In this document: positions 9,478 to 16,787 of the stretch, in pieces
How the letters are laid out: every line of letters begins with the position of its first letter
How positions within the stretch are numbered: position 1 is the first letter of the stretch
From: Janthinobacterium sp. GW458P
GTDB lineage: Bacteria > Pseudomonadota > Gammaproteobacteria > Burkholderiales > Burkholderiaceae_D
Assembly: GCF_002127585.1 (NCBI RefSeq)
Contig: NZ_NEGZ01000034.1
Location: 1 to 46,794 of the forward strand
Length of the DNA: 46,794 bases
Reading direction: 5' to 3'
Position numbers and translations under genes: made by a program
Notes under the pieces: model-generated
What the model saw: the letters and a program-made list of their open reading frames with translations, nothing else
Told to the model about the DNA's origin: nothing
Database searches by the model: none

Positions 9478-10685
9478 AACAGCAATTGCTCCCGGCCGTG
9501 TGTCCGGTCTGCGCCCACACAGTGGCGGCAGCGTTTTTCGATGGTGGCCAGCAAGCACTGGCCACTCTGGGTTGGCCGGCCAGCGCTGCCGACGCGCAGG
9601 CAATGGCCGTGCAGCCGCACGATTTCGTGCAGTGCCCGCAGTGCACGCACGTGTGGAACCGCGCGTTTTCCTATGACGCCATTCCTTACCAAAACAATCC
9701 TAACCGCATGTTCAACAAGGGCGGCATCTGGAAAGGCCATCTGGCCGATACGCGCGACGTGCTGCTGGCCCGGTTGCCCGCCTCGCCCACGGTGATCGAC
9801 ATCGGTTGCGGCGAAGGCCATTTCGTGCGCGCTCTGGCCGATGCCCGCAGCGAGCAGGGCCGTTTCATCGGTTTCGACCCGAATGCGACGCCGGAAACGG
9901 GCCGCGGCGTGGAGTTTCACGCGCGCTATTTCCAGCCGCTGCAGGATGTGCCCGAATTCGCGCCCGATGCGCTGGTGATCCGCCACGTGCTGGAACACCT
10001 GACCGATCCCGCTTCGCTGGTCGAGCAGATGGCGTGGGCCGCTTCGCGCTCGGACAAGCCGTGCTGGCTGTTTGCCGAAGTGCCGTGCATCGACCGGGTC
10101 TTCGCCACGGGCCGCCTGGCCGATTTCTTCTATGAACATATGTCGCATTTCACCACGGAATCGTTCCGCACCCTGATGCAGCGTGCTGGCGAGGTGGTGC
10201 AACTGGCGCACGGCTATGACGGCGAAGTCGTGTATGCGCTGGTACGGTTGCAGGTGCCCAAGGCGCTGCGCGACCAGGCGCGAGAAAGCAATGCCTTTGC
10301 CGCCGCCGCCCGGCGCAGCCGGCAAGCCATTGCCGCGCAACTGGACGCCCTGGCAGCCAGCGGCCAGCGCGTGGCCATCTGGGGCGGCACGGGCAAGGCC
10401 GCCGCGTTCATGCACCAGTTTGGTGCCGATGCGCAGCGCTTCCCGCTGGTGGTCGACTCCGACCCGGACAAGGCCGGCACTTTCGTGCCTGGCCTGGGCC
10501 AGGAAATCGTCTACCGCGACGTGCTGAAAGCGCGGCCGGCCGATGTGGTCATCATTCCCACGCAGTGGCGTGCACGCGATATCGCTGCGGAGATGGTGCG
10601 CGAGGGCATTATTGCCAAGTCCATCCTGATCGAGCACGAGGGCGGCTTGATCGATTTCTTTGCCGACGAGCATCCTTACCGCTGA
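9474..10685 (+). CDS. Class I SAM-dependent methyltransferase, sugar C-methyltransferase type
   Basis: 403 residues starting [16 protein letters not shown] 9474 overlaps the preceding stop as ATGA. Three parts are visible. An N-terminal zinc-finger-like segment has CPVC near residue 10 and CPQC near 54. A SAM-binding Rossmann domain has [12 protein letters not shown] near 105 and [10 protein letters not shown] near 165. A C-terminal Rossmann-like domain from about 300 has [15 protein letters not shown] and [13 protein letters not shown]. This order (Methyltransf_13/SAM/Methyltransf_14) is that of C-3 methyltransferases acting on nucleotide-linked keto-sugars. Here it probably decorates the sugar supplied by the upstream SDR. 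A role in flagellin glycan synthesis is inferred from context only. Confidence 0.8.
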   Translation: MKQQLLPAVCPVCAHTVAAAFFDGGQQALATLGWPASAADAQAMAVQPHDFVQCPQCTHVWNRAFSYDAIPYQNNPNRMFNKGGIWKGHLADTRDVLLARLPASPTVIDIGCGEGHFVRALADARSEQGRFIGFDPNATPETGRGVEFHARYFQPLQDVPEFAPDALVIRHVLEHLTDPASLVEQMAWAASRSDKPCWLFAEVPCIDRVFATGRLADFFYEHMSHFTTESFRTLMQRAGEVVQLAHGYDGEVVYALVRLQVPKALRDQARESNAFAAAARRSRQAIAAQLDALAASGQRVAIWGGTGKAAAFMHQFGADAQRFPLVVDSDPDKAGTFVPGLGQEIVYRDVLKARPADVVIIPTQWRARDIAAEMVREGIIAKSILIEHEGGLIDFFADEHPYR

Positions 10686-10721
10686 GGCTCCTGCCATGTG
10701 CCCAGCGGGCGCCGGAATGCA

Positions 10722-10748
10722 AAAATGCCGCTCGATGAGCGGCATTTT
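10722..10748. terminator. Bidirectional rho-independent terminator
   Basis: Perfect hairpin: AAAATGCCGCTC, a 3-nt loop, then GAGCGGCATTTT, giving a T run on both strands. It sits between the convergent methyltransferase gene and diguanylate cyclase gene and can end both. Confidence 0.88.
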
Positions 10749-10774
10749 CATTGGCGCGTACCGTGTAAAGCGGT

Positions 10775-12430
10775 TCAGTCGGCCACCACCACCCGGTTCT
10801 TGCCCGTCTGCTTGGCCTGGTACATGGCGCGGTCGGCGCGCTTGACGAGTTCGGCCTGGTCTTCGTTGGGCTGGCGCAGGGCCACGCCGGCGGAAAAGGT
10901 GATCAGGACTTTTTCGTTGTCGTGCAGGAAGAAATGCCGGGTCAGCTCGCGTTGCAGGCGCGTCATCGTCGATGAGGCGGCCTCGACCGTCGTTTCCGGC
11001 AGCAGGATGAGGAATTCCTCGCCGCCGAAGCGGGCGATGACGTCCATCGAGCGCAGGGTTTCCTTGACGATCTTCACCAGGTGTTTCAGCGCGGCATCGC
11101 CGGCCAGGTGGCCATAGGTGTCGTTCAGGCGCTTGAAGTCGTCCAGGTCCAGCATGGCGATGCACAGCGGCGTGCCGCGGCGGTCGGAGCGGGCCGTTTC
11201 GCGTTCGAACACGTCGTCCAGGCCGCGGCGGTTCAGGCTGCCCGTCAGCTGGTCTTCCCGCACCAGCTCGCTCATATGCTGGAGCTTCGCTTCCAGGGTG
11301 TGGATGCGCTGTTCCGCATCCTGCACTTCCTGGCGCGCCAGCACCATTTTGTCGCGTGCGCGCAACGCTTCGTTCTGCACCATGCGCGTTTCGCGCAAGA
11401 CTTCGTCGAGAACGCTGTTCAGTTCGCTGATATTTTCCGCCTGGCTGATCTTTTCCGAATAGCCGCCGATCTTTTCGTGGAAGTCGCCCGTGCTGGCCGC
11501 TACCTGGCCCAGGCGGTCGATGAAGGTCATCATCATGTTTTTGACCGTCAGCTTGACGTCGGACAAACTGTGCTTGAGCTGGCTTTGCTTGTAGATGACT
11601 TCCTTCAGGCTGCGCGTGGCGTCTTCCAGCGCGCGCTGGTCGAGCGGGCCGGCGATCAGGTTTTGCACGGCGTCGACCTGGCCGCGCAGCCAGCTGTCGT
11701 CGTCGAGCAACTGGCTGACGTTGTCCAGCAACAACTTGAACAGACGCAACAGCAATTCCTGCTGCTCGGCCGTGTCGCCGCTCTTGAGTTCGATCTGGTA
11801 GCACAGCTGCTTCAGGCGCAGGGCCGCTTCGTTCAGCGCTTCCTCCGTGTGCGCCTGCTTGATGGCCGCGCCCAGCGATTCGGCCTCTTCCACCAGCGCG
11901 GGCGTGCCCGTCAGCAGGGTGGCGACGGCAAAACCCAGGGTGCGGCTGAGCAATTCGCGCAGGGTGCGCGTCTGTTCGCCGTCCGGCAGGGGCGGCAATT
12001 CGATGCCGCCGCCTTTCTTGACCTGTTTTTCCGCCAGCTGCGCCAGGATGCGCGCATAGCTGTCCCAGTCGCGCGCTTTCAGGGCGCGCTGGAAGCGGCG
12101 GCCGAAGTCGCCCAGTTCGCCCGCCGATTCGCTCATCCTGGCGGCAAACTGCGTCAGCACGTTTTCCGCGCCGCTCTCCGCGCCTTTTTCTACATTGGCG
12201 CTGGCGGCCAGCACGGCCGCCGGGGCGGCAGGCGTGTCGGCCGGCTCGCTGATGCCGGCGATTTCATTGTAGATTTCGCGGTAGGCGCTGGGCGTGGGGG
12301 CGATGCGGCGCGTCGCCAGGCGGCGAAACGCTTCGCGGGCGATATCGGCCGGATTCATCGCAGGGACGGCGGCGGAGTTCGTGGCGCCAGCGGGAGCGCT
12401 TGCTGGCGGAGATGGCAATTTACTGGACAT
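10775..12430 (-). CDS. GGDEF diguanylate cyclase with long coiled-coil N-terminus
   Basis: 551 residues. The last ~165 form a GGDEF domain with an intact GGEEF active-site loop (469-473) and an RSMD inhibitory I-site (460-463) five residues before it, as expected for a product-inhibited enzyme making c-di-GMP from GTP. No EAL domain is present. The preceding ~390 residues have no transmembrane segment. Residues 150-390 are largely helical and, around 330-390, coiled-coil-like, probably dimerising the catalytic domain. The protein is predicted cytoplasmic. It lies 151 nt downstream of a NarL-type regulator on the same strand and may belong to that signalling unit. c-di-GMP synthesis next to flagellar genes fits a motility/biofilm switch. 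Confidence 0.92.
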   Translation of the reverse strand: MSSKLPSPPASAPAGATNSAAVPAMNPADIAREAFRRLATRRIAPTPSAYREIYNEIAGISEPADTPAAPAAVLAASANVEKGAESGAENVLTQFAARMSESAGELGDFGRRFQRALKARDWDSYARILAQLAEKQVKKGGGIELPPLPDGEQTRTLRELLSRTLGFAVATLLTGTPALVEEAESLGAAIKQAHTEEALNEAALRLKQLCYQIELKSGDTAEQQELLLRLFKLLLDNVSQLLDDDSWLRGQVDAVQNLIAGPLDQRALEDATRSLKEVIYKQSQLKHSLSDVKLTVKNMMMTFIDRLGQVAASTGDFHEKIGGYSEKISQAENISELNSVLDEVLRETRMVQNEALRARDKMVLARQEVQDAEQRIHTLEAKLQHMSELVREDQLTGSLNRRGLDDVFERETARSDRRGTPLCIAMLDLDDFKRLNDTYGHLAGDAALKHLVKIVKETLRSMDVIARFGGEEFLILLPETTVEAASSTMTRLQRELTRHFFLHDNEKVLITFSAGVALRQPNEDQAELVKRADRAMYQAKQTGKNRVVVAD

Positions 12431-12581
12431 GTAGGCACAGCCTTTTTAGATATTTTCTAATTATCCTCATGATAGGCTAGTTGGCAAAGAACTTATTGTG
12501 CGAGAAGCAAGGATAAGTCCGTCCAATTCGCCCGATGCCAGCGCCCATGCCGCCTCGGCGGCGTCCGGCGCCACTTTGCCG

Positions 12582-13229
12582 CTAGTCGACCAGCTGGTTG
12601 CGGATGGCGTAATGCGTCAGTTCCGCGCTGTTCTTGAGTTTCATTTTGACCAGCAGGCGCGCGCGGTATTCGCTGACGGTTTTCACGGACAATTTCAGCT
12701 CTTCGGCGATGGCGCCCACCGTCTTGCCCGAGGCAATCATCACCAGGGTCTGGTATTCGCGGTCCGAGAGGGTGTCGTGCAGCGCCGTGTCATGGTCTTC
12801 GCCCACCGTGTTGGCCAGTTCCTGGGCCAGCGAGGCGCTGATGTACTTCAAGCCCTCGGACACCTGGCGGATGGCCGTGACCAGTTCGCGCGGGGCGCTC
12901 TGCTTCGTCAGGTAGCCGGCCGCGCCCGCCTTGAGCGAACGGATCGCATACTGGTCTTCGCGGTGCATGGACAGCATCAGCACGGCCAGTTCCGGTTTTT
13001 CCTTCTTGATCTGCTTGAGCACGTCGATGCCGCTGCGGTCGGGCAGGGAGATGTCGAGCAGCATTACCTGGCATTTCGAACCGCGGAACAGCTTGATGGC
13101 GTCGTGGCCGTTTTCCGCTTCGCCCGCTACGACGATGTCGCGGGTATCGGCCAGGATCTGCTTCAAGCCTTCGCGCACGATCGCGTGATCGTCGGCGATG
13201 AATACCCGGATGGTGGCTTTTTCTTTCAT
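12582..13229 (-). CDS. NarL/FixJ (LuxR-type) response regulator
   Basis: 215 residues. The receiver domain (5-125) has the acidic pocket Asp13/Asp14, phosphoacceptor Asp59 in MLLDISLPDRSG and Lys109 in YLTKQ. The C-terminal LuxR helix-turn-helix (about 148-212) is recognisable by LSDREYQTLVMIASGKTVG and LSVKTVSEYRARLLVKM. It is expected to be phosphorylated by the histidine kinase encoded just upstream (51-nt gap) and to bind DNA as a dimer. Its targets cannot be seen here. Confidence 0.93.
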   Translation of the reverse strand: MKEKATIRVFIADDHAIVREGLKQILADTRDIVVAGEAENGHDAIKLFRGSKCQVMLLDISLPDRSGIDVLKQIKKEKPELAVLMLSMHREDQYAIRSLKAGAAGYLTKQSAPRELVTAIRQVSEGLKYISASLAQELANTVGEDHDTALHDTLSDREYQTLVMIASGKTVGAIAEELKLSVKTVSEYRARLLVKMKLKNSAELTHYAIRNQLVD

Positions 13230-13280
13230 GACTGCATTGTTTCCTATCTGATTCGCCTGCGCCGGGCGATGCCGCGTTCT

Positions 13281-14777
13281 TTATGGCGGTCCGCTGTGGG
13301 CAGGGGTGCTGGCTGCAGCCGCTATTATCGCCTCTCGCGGCGTGGTCAGCCGGATTTTTATGCTCAGGACCGTGCCGCCGTCCGGCCCGTCCATCAGGGT
13401 CAGGGTGCCGCCCAGCGCGCTGGTGCGTTCTATCATGCCGCGGATGCCGAACGATTGCGGCTTGGCGCGGTCGGACAGGCGCATGCCGACGCCATTGTCG
13501 GCGATGGACAGGCTGATGTGCTGGCGCTGGCGCGCCAGGCGCACCGTCACCGTGGTCGCCTGCGCATGCTTGGCGATATTCGTCAGCGCCTCCTGGGCAA
13601 TGCGGAACAGGCTGGTGGCCAGGTCCAGTTCCAGGTCGATGTGCTGGCGGTTCGAGATGAAGCGGCATTCGATGCCGGCCTGGCGCGCGAATTCCTTCAC
13701 TTGCCAGTCCAGCGCGGCGACCAGGCCGAGGTCCAGCATGGAGGGGCGCAAATCCAGGGAAATGCTGTGCACGGCGTCTATGCTGCGGTCGACCAGGGCG
13801 TCGACATACTCGGCTTTTTCCTGCAACTGGGCGTCGTCCGGCGGCAGGCGGCGCACCAGCATGGCCAGCGCCATCTTGATCGCCGTCAAATTGCCGCCCA
13901 GGTCATCGTGCAGTTCGCGCGCCAGGCGCGTGCGTTCGTGTTCCTTGACCTTGTCGATATGCGCCGTCAGCTCGGCCAGGCGGGCGCGCGACTGGCGCAC
14001 TTCGATCTGTTCGAGCCGGCTTTCCGTGATATTCGTCATGATGCCTTCCCACTGCACCGTGCCGTCCGCCAGCGCGCGCGGCGTGGAGCGCAGGTTGATC
14101 CATTTGACGTCCTTCCAGGCGTCGACCCAGATGCGGCCTTCCCAGTTCCAGCTCCACAGGGCGGCCTTGGACGCCTGCATCGATTCGAGGTACGAGGCGC
14201 GGTCGTCGGCCAGGATCAGCTGGTAAAACAGTTCCGGGCGCGCATGCAGCTGTGCGGGACTCAGCCCCAGCAGGGCCTGGCAGCCGTCGCTCAGATAGGG
14301 GAAGGCGGCGCGCCCGTCCGCATGCAGGCAGAACTGGTACACGAGGCCGGGCGTATTCGAGACGATGGCGTTGAAGCGCGACTGCACCTGCGCCAGGGCG
14401 GCGGCCGTTGCCTGCGGCGTGCGCAGGTCTTCGCCCACGCCCAGGATCAGGGGCCGGCCATGGTGGCTGGCGCGCGACAGGTGCAGGGTGAGCGAATACT
14501 GGCTGCCGTCGCGCCGTTGCGGCTGCAGATGCATGACGGCTTGCGCGCCGACGGCGTCGTCGAGGGCGGCCAGTTGGCGCGCCGGCGCCTGCAGCGGCGG
14601 CGCCAGCGCCAGCAGTTCCTCGCGCGCATAGCGGCGGTTGGCGCAGGCGCTATCGTTGACGTCCAGCAATTGCAGGCTGGCCGCGTCGTACAGATAGATT
14701 TCCGGCGCCGCCGCGCGCATGGCGGGGGCAAGCTGTGCCGGGGCAGGGGTGTCGGGCATGGCGGTCTGTTTCTTCAT
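13281..14777 (-). CDS. PAS-domain sensor histidine kinase, NarX/HisKA_3 class
   Basis: 498 residues from ATG 14777, which overlaps the upstream stop codon by one base (TGATG); this decides the start over longer in-frame possibilities. Two PAS-like domains (about 22-115 and 130-252, the second ending VQWEGIMTNITESR) are followed by a HisKA_3 dimerisation domain with phosphoacceptor His290 in RLARELHDDLGG. The HATPase_c domain has N-box QEALTNIAKHA (395-405), DNGVGM (427-432) and GIRGM (444-448). No transmembrane helix is visible, so it is probably cytoplasmic and senses a soluble or redox signal through PAS, or works with the membrane protein encoded upstream. Its cognate regulator follows directly. 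Confidence 0.9.
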   Translation of the reverse strand: MKKQTAMPDTPAPAQLAPAMRAAAPEIYLYDAASLQLLDVNDSACANRRYAREELLALAPPLQAPARQLAALDDAVGAQAVMHLQPQRRDGSQYSLTLHLSRASHHGRPLILGVGEDLRTPQATAAALAQVQSRFNAIVSNTPGLVYQFCLHADGRAAFPYLSDGCQALLGLSPAQLHARPELFYQLILADDRASYLESMQASKAALWSWNWEGRIWVDAWKDVKWINLRSTPRALADGTVQWEGIMTNITESRLEQIEVRQSRARLAELTAHIDKVKEHERTRLARELHDDLGGNLTAIKMALAMLVRRLPPDDAQLQEKAEYVDALVDRSIDAVHSISLDLRPSMLDLGLVAALDWQVKEFARQAGIECRFISNRQHIDLELDLATSLFRIAQEALTNIAKHAQATTVTVRLARQRQHISLSIADNGVGMRLSDRAKPQSFGIRGMIERTSALGGTLTLMDGPDGGTVLSIKIRLTTPREAIIAAAASTPAHSGPP

Positions 14778-15364
14778 CAGCGGCGGGCGCGCCAGAAGGC
14801 GGCGAAACGGCGCAGTACTCTGGCCGGACGGGAATGATGACGGCTCGGCGTGCTTTTGCGCAAGCGCTGCCACCAGGCGCGGCGCGCGCGGCCCAGCGCG
14901 GCCGACAGGCGGCTGACGCGGCGCCATGGGCGCGTGGCGCGCAGGCGGGCGATCCAGCGGTCCTTCGTTTCCATGAATACACCGTGCCAGCGCGCAAACC
15001 AGGGCAAGGTCAGCAGGGCGGGGCGCGTCAGGGTGTACAGCCGCGCCACGGCCGCGGCGCCGCCCAGCTTGGCGACGATGATCACGCCGATGCCGGAAAA
15101 CGCATGACCGCGCGCGATCGCCAGCAGAGCCAGCAGTTTGACGGGGAACAACAACACGGCCGGCAGCACGAAGACGGCCAGCGCCCAGTATGGCGGCAGG
15201 CGCTTGATCCACGCTTCCAGCGCATGCAGCGGCGGAAATTGCGCCACCACCTGCATGATGCGCGCGCCCGTCGTCCACAGCCATTCCTCGATCAGCAGGA
15301 AAATGGCGGCCAGGTAGACCAGCGGCGCGAACAGCCAGCGCCTGACTCTGTAGAATTTTTTCAT
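14777..15364 (-). CDS. Conserved hypothetical inner-membrane protein
   Basis: 195 residues, not assigned to a function. Residues about 11-28 (LFAPLVYLAAIFLLIEEW) and 60-82 (ALAVFVLPAVLLFPVKLLALLA) are clear transmembrane segments and 88-110 is a possible third. The C-terminal 70 residues are strongly Arg-rich and would lie in the cytoplasm. The stop codon overlaps the histidine kinase start by one base, so the two proteins are co-translated. It may anchor or regulate the kinase, but this is inference from coupling alone. Confidence 0.8.
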   Translation of the reverse strand: MKKFYRVRRWLFAPLVYLAAIFLLIEEWLWTTGARIMQVVAQFPPLHALEAWIKRLPPYWALAVFVLPAVLLFPVKLLALLAIARGHAFSGIGVIIVAKLGGAAAVARLYTLTRPALLTLPWFARWHGVFMETKDRWIARLRATRPWRRVSRLSAALGRARRAWWQRLRKSTPSRHHSRPARVLRRFAAFWRARR

Positions 15365-15459
15365 CCGTCTCCATGTGGCTGCCCGGTATGGCTGCCATTG
15401 CCTCGATGATACGATAAATCGCTGTGTCCGACAGTCCTTGACGGGGCTACAATAGCCGC

Positions 15460-16026
15460 ATGAATAAAGCCTTTGTAAAAGAATCCGACAACGACGACGA
15501 TGAAGAAGCGGCCGCGCTGGCGCTGGCCATCCCCGCCGGCGCCAAGAACTACATCACGCCGGCCGGCTACCAGCGCATCAAGGATGAGCTGCTGCAGCTG
15601 ATCGACGTCGACCGCCCGGAAGTGGTGCGCATCGTCCATTGGGCGGCGTCGAATGGCGACCGTTCGGAAAATGGCGACTATATCTACGGCAAGCGGCGCC
15701 TGCGCGAAATCGACCGCCGCATCCGCTTCCTGACCAAGCGCATGGACCTGGCCGCCATCGTCGACCCCAGCGTGCACCACGGCAACGACCAGGTATTCTT
15801 CGGCGCCACCGTCAAGTACCGCACGGAGGACGGGGCAACGCACACCATCACCATCGTCGGCATCGATGAATTCGATCCCCTGAACGGCAAGATCAGCTGG
15901 GTCTCGCCCATGGCCCGCACCATCACCAAGGCGCGCGAAGGCGATTTGATCACCCTCAACACGCCGCAGGGCGAGCAGGAACTGGAGTTGCTGGAAGTGA
16001 CGTATCCGGCGCCGGGGGAGGGGTAA
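15460..16026 (+). CDS. greB: Transcript cleavage factor GreB
   Basis: 188 residues. The GreA/GreB N-terminal coiled coil (about 30-105) holds ITPAGYQRIKDELLQL and the basic/acidic tip ASNGDRSENGDYIYGKRRLR followed by EIDRRIRFL; the KR-rich form at the tip is GreB-like. The C-terminal FKBP-like domain (110-185) has FFGATVKY, TITIVGIDEFDPLNGKISW and SPMARTITKAREGD. GreB binds in the RNA polymerase secondary channel and stimulates cleavage of backtracked transcripts. The acidic N-terminal ~22 residues are an extension relative to the E. coli protein. No good ribosome site precedes ATG 15460, so it may be translated from a short leader. Confidence 0.95.
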   Translation: MNKAFVKESDNDDDEEAAALALAIPAGAKNYITPAGYQRIKDELLQLIDVDRPEVVRIVHWAASNGDRSENGDYIYGKRRLREIDRRIRFLTKRMDLAAIVDPSVHHGNDQVFFGATVKYRTEDGATHTITIVGIDEFDPLNGKISWVSPMARTITKAREGDLITLNTPQGEQELELLEVTYPAPGEG

Positions 16027-16093
16027 GCTTGCGGTGACGCAGGGTTAGTCCTGGTAAGTCTGTCACGCTGGAACTTTCCTTTACGGGAGAGCG

Positions 16094-16738
16094 ATGATGG
16101 CCCGCATCCAGCGTTTGTTTATGCCTGGTATGCCCTTGCATGTGGTGCAGCGTGGGGCGGACAGGCAAATCTGTTTTTTTGAACCGGCTGATTTTCTCTG
16201 GTATTTGCAGCAACTGCAGCGGCACTCACATGCGCAAAGCTGTCTCCTGCATGCCTATGTCCTGATGACGAATCATGTGCATTTGCTGCTCTCCGCAGGT
16301 AGTGTTCTGGCAGTTTCGCGCATGATGAAGGCCTTGGGGCAAGAGTATGCACACTACATCAACTGGCGCCACCATCGCAGCGGACCGCTATGGGACGGGC
16401 GCTACAAATCCTGTGTCGTGCAGGATGAAACCTATCTGCTGGTGTGCCAGCGCTATATCGAACTCAATCCCGTGCGAGCCGGCATGGTGCGCTATCCGGG
16501 GCACTACCGATGGTCCAGCTATCGTTGCAATGCGGAGGGGTGCGAGGATGCTTTGATACAACCACATCCGCTCTATTTAAACATGAGCAGGAGCAAGGGG
16601 GAGCGGCAGCAGGCCTATGCCGCTTTATTTCATGAGGATGAGGAAGCGGCGCTCCAGGCATTGCGTGCCGCCAGCCGTGGCAATGCGGCGGTTGGCAGTG
16701 CCGAATTCGTGAAAAAATTGCAAACCCGCAAAGCATAA
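16094..16738 (+). CDS. REP-associated tyrosine transposase (RAYT, Y1/HUH family)
   Basis: 214 residues. The HUH metal-binding motif is His61-Val-His63 in VLMTNHVHLLL. The family's YIELNPVRAGMV block (121-132) contains the likely catalytic Tyr121, and RSGPLWDGRYKS (95-106) is another RAYT signature. RAYTs are single-copy HUH nucleases that bind and cleave REP palindromes and are thought to have spread them. The length is right and all motifs are present, so it looks intact. A REP-type palindrome follows 5 nt after the stop codon and a second copy lies at 40821-40858, matching the expected partnership. Confidence 0.92.
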   Translation: MMARIQRLFMPGMPLHVVQRGADRQICFFEPADFLWYLQQLQRHSHAQSCLLHAYVLMTNHVHLLLSAGSVLAVSRMMKALGQEYAHYINWRHHRSGPLWDGRYKSCVVQDETYLLVCQRYIELNPVRAGMVRYPGHYRWSSYRCNAEGCEDALIQPHPLYLNMSRSKGERQQAYAALFHEDEEAALQALRAASRGNAAVGSAEFVKKLQTRKA

Positions 16739-16743
16739 GGGCC

Positions 16744-16780
16744 GGGTCGGACCCTGAGGGGCCGACCCCCAGTATTTGCC
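16744..16780. repeat. REP-like palindrome next to the RAYT gene
   Basis: Imperfect inverted repeat GGGTCGGACCCTGAGG continuing to GGCCGACCCC, followed by AGTATTTGCC. It pairs GGGTCGG/CCGACCC and CCC/GGG with one mismatch. The same unit, with the same downstream AGTATTT-GCC, recurs at 40821-40858. It lies between the convergent RAYT and spoT genes and could also act as a weak terminator. Confidence 0.8.
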
Positions 16781-16787
16781 TTGGGGT

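Noticed and set aside
12498-14837. A 779-codon plus-strand open frame opposite the histidine kinase and response regulator.
   Set aside because: It spans two well-supported minus-strand signalling genes and shows only composition-driven, low-complexity sequence.
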